A DNA stretch of 35,985 nt from Propionibacteriaceae bacterium. GTDB lineage: Bacteria; Actinomycetota; Actinomycetes; Propionibacteriales; Propionibacteriaceae. Where the stretch lies: the NCBI GenBank assembly GCA_030529455.1, contig JAUMWV010000017.1, positions 3,301 to 39,285 of the forward strand, given 5' to 3'. The stretch's first letter is position 1, and each line of letters opens with the position of its first letter. The notes below the pieces were generated by a model. It ran no database searches and was not told the origin of the DNA. It worked only from the letters and a program-made list of their open reading frames with translations. A program made the position numbers and the translations under genes. Of the stretch, positions 34,380 to 35,985 are shown one piece after another.

Positions 34380-35525
34380 ATGCAACCGCTGCGCCTCCAT
34401 GCCCCCAGCCGCCCTGATGCCGTGGTGGTCGACGTCCCGGTGGTCCTCGCCCCCATGGCGGGGGTCACCAATGTCGCCTACCGGCAGCTCTGCCGGGAAC
34501 AGGGCGCCGGGCTGTACGTGTGCGAGATGATTACCTCCCGGGGGCTGGTCATCGGCGACGCCAAGACCGCCGCCATGCTCGCCTTCGACGACGCCGAGAC
34601 GGTCCGCTCGGTGCAGCTGTACGGGGTGGACCCCGCCACCATGGCGGACGCGGCCCGCATCCTGTGCCGGGACTTCGGCGTCCACCACATCGACCTGAAC
34701 TTCGGCTGCCCCGTGCCCAAGGTGACGCGCAAGGGCGGGGGCGGCGTCCTGCCCTGGAAGCGTGACCGGCTGCGCGCGATCCTGGAGGCGACGGTCCGCG
34801 CCGCCGACGAGTTCGGCGTCCCGGTGACGATGAAGACCAGGATCGGTATCGACGAACACCACCAGACCTACCTCGACGCCGGGCGGATCGCCGAGGAGGC
34901 GGGGTGCGCCGCCATCGCGCTGCACGCCCGGACCGTGCAGGAGGCCTACGCTGGCCAAGCCCGCTGGGAGTTCATCGCGAACCTGGTCGAGGCCGTGTCG
35001 ATCCCGGTGCTCGGCAACGGTGACATCTGGGAGGCGTCCGACGCGCTGGCCATGGTGGCGGCCACGGGCTGCGCCGGGGTGGTCATCGGCCGGGGCTGCC
35101 TCGGGCGGCCGTGGCTGTTCCGCGACCTGGACGCGGCGTTCAGCGGGGCCGCCCGGCCGGGCCTGCCGAGGCTCGGCGAGGTCGCGGCGATGATGTACCG
35201 GCACGGCGAGCTGCTGGCCGCCCACATGGGGGAGAAACACGGGCTGACCGACCTGCGCAAGCACATCGCCTGGTACCTCAAGGGTTTCCCAGCCGGGGGA
35301 GAGCTTCGGCGCAGCCTGGCGATGGTCTCCAGCCTGGCCGAGCTGGCCGGGCTGTTGGCCCAGCTGGACCCCGCCGCGCCGTTCCCGGCCACGGAACTCG
35401 GGCAGCCGCGCGGACGCCAGGGTTCACCGCGGGCGAAGGTGACGATGCCCCACGGCTGGCTCGACGACGCCCGGGGCGCCGATCTCGACCTCAGCGAGGC
35501 CGAGCTCGACACATCGGGCGGATAG
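34380..35525 (+). CDS. dusB: tRNA-dihydrouridine synthase
   Basis: This FMN-dependent enzyme reduces uridine to dihydrouridine in tRNA. It has 381 residues. Seen: FMN-binding APMAGVTNVAYRQLC (24-38), the catalytic Cys110 in NFGCPVPKV, Lys152 in MKTRIG, His182, NGDI (213-216) and GRGCLGRPW (238-246), then the helical C-terminal domain that holds tRNA. ATG 34380 follows the site AAAGGA. DusB type is inferred from the actinobacterial context between glyS and dgt/dnaG in relatives. A C-terminal tail of about 30 residues after position 350 is less conserved in kind. Confidence 0.95.
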   Translation: MQPLRLHAPSRPDAVVVDVPVVLAPMAGVTNVAYRQLCREQGAGLYVCEMITSRGLVIGDAKTAAMLAFDDAETVRSVQLYGVDPATMADAARILCRDFGVHHIDLNFGCPVPKVTRKGGGGVLPWKRDRLRAILEATVRAADEFGVPVTMKTRIGIDEHHQTYLDAGRIAEEAGCAAIALHARTVQEAYAGQARWEFIANLVEAVSIPVLGNGDIWEASDALAMVAATGCAGVVIGRGCLGRPWLFRDLDAAFSGAARPGLPRLGEVAAMMYRHGELLAAHMGEKHGLTDLRKHIAWYLKGFPAGGELRRSLAMVSSLAELAGLLAQLDPAAPFPATELGQPRGRQGSPRAKVTMPHGWLDDARGADLDLSEAELDTSGG

Positions 35526-35534
35526 GGCTGCGGA

Positions 35535-35985
35535 TCAGCGCTGGAGCGCCGCTTCCATGGTCGGGTTCAGGAACATGAACGTGAAGGCGAAGATCCACGG
35601 CAGGATGAAGCTCAAGATCAGGCCGACGATGCCCCACACCCGGCCGCGGGCCATCACGATCGCGATGATTGAGGTGACGAAACCGGCGAAGACGAGGCCG
35701 CCGCCCAGCATGATGATCGTGCTCGCCGCGTCCAGGGAGGGGTCGTTCGCGGCGTTGGTGTTGTTCGCGATCGCGGGCAGGTTCAGGCTCTGGAACGGCC
35801 AGCCGAACAGCAGCGAGCCGAGCACCACGACAGCGAAGGCGATGATGCCGAGCATCGCTGGCTTCTTCTCGGCCACGGCCGGGAGCGCGCCGTAGCCGTA
35901 GGGCTGAGCCTGCTGCTGGCCGTAGTCATAGGGCTGCGCGTAGGGGGACTGCCCGCAGGGCTGCGATGGCTGCTGGCCGTACGGG
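35535..35985 (-). CDS. small membrane protein with Gln/Pro/Tyr/Gly-rich N-terminus (5' end outside window)
   Basis: The frame is open to the window edge; 149 residues are visible. The first 35 or so are low-complexity, with repeated PYGQQ, QPYDYG and QPYGYG-like units. Three hydrophobic segments follow (IIAFAVVVLGSLLFGW, a glycine-rich one, and one ending in FMFL). This layout is common in actinobacterial DUF4190-like proteins of unknown function, but the family could not be confirmed. GTG at 35876 could serve as start only if the repeat region were untranslated, which its codon regularity argues against. The gene is convergent with dusB, with a 9-bp gap. Confidence 0.75.
   Translation of the reverse strand, partial: PYGQQPSQPCGQSPYAQPYDYGQQQAQPYGYGALPAVAEKKPAMLGIIAFAVVVLGSLLFGWPFQSLNLPAIANNTNAANDPSLDAASTIIMLGGGLVFAGFVTSIIAIVMARGRVWGIVGLILSFILPWIFAFTFMFLNPTMEAALQR

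Overview
The window reads as about 36 kb of chromosome from a high-GC Actinomycetota. The gene order (hrcA-dnaJ-rsmE ... phoH-ybeY ... CBS/CorC-era-leuA ... recO ... zur ... glyS ... dusB) and the presence of DUF3097 and DUF5709 proteins fit Propionibacteriales best, but the genus cannot be fixed from sequence reading alone. No tRNA, rRNA, CRISPR array, insertion sequence, phage or integrase was seen.

Layout. 1-1271: 3' part of an ABC exporter ATPase and its permease. 1282-3790: DUF3097 protein, inositol-phosphatase-like enzyme, and a convergent metallo-beta-lactamase-fold hydrolase. 3813-6772: CIRCE operator and hrcA-dnaJ-rsmE heat-shock/ribosome-modification operon. 6775-10965: a membrane protein of unknown function, a divergent tgt, a permease remnant, a queuosine-precursor transporter and a DUF5709 protein. 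11012-12483: phoH-ybeY. 12805-15975: a sugar importer (lipoprotein plus two permeases, no ATPase) with a LacI-type operator. 16116-18336: CBS/CorC protein and era. 18515-20374: leucine leader, pseudoknot and leuA. 20418-21203: uppS on the minus strand. 21416-26795: SOS box and imuA'-imuB-dnaE2 mutasome. 26882-27607: recO. 27581-30658: zinc operon znuA-znuC-znuB-zur (minus strand) with a Zur box. 30712-32552: ABM-domain protein, glyS and a strong terminator. 32618-35985: orphan amino-acid-type ABC ATPase, DUF4352 protein, dusB and the 3' part of a small membrane protein.

How it fits together. The backbone is a conserved actinobacterial housekeeping block for protein folding, rRNA/tRNA modification, ribosome assembly, recombination and glycyl-tRNA charging. 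Several accessory modules lie inside it: queuosine salvage, sugar import, SOS mutagenesis and zinc uptake. The sugar importer separates ybeY from its usual partner corC, and the SOS mutasome separates recO from uppS. Regulation is unusually legible: a perfect CIRCE, a Zur box, a LexA-type SOS box, a leucine leader with a pseudoknot, and many TANNNT-(6-7 nt)-ATG/GTG arrangements that predict leaderless mRNAs.

I did not find a wholly unknown multi-gene system. The points most worth following are: a CIRCE element that probably also controls the divergent MBL hydrolase, a divergent TGT paired with a precursor transporter, a probable CTG start for phoH, an ImuB with a degenerate clamp-binding motif, a zinc permease with a histidine-rich tail, and the leuA leader.
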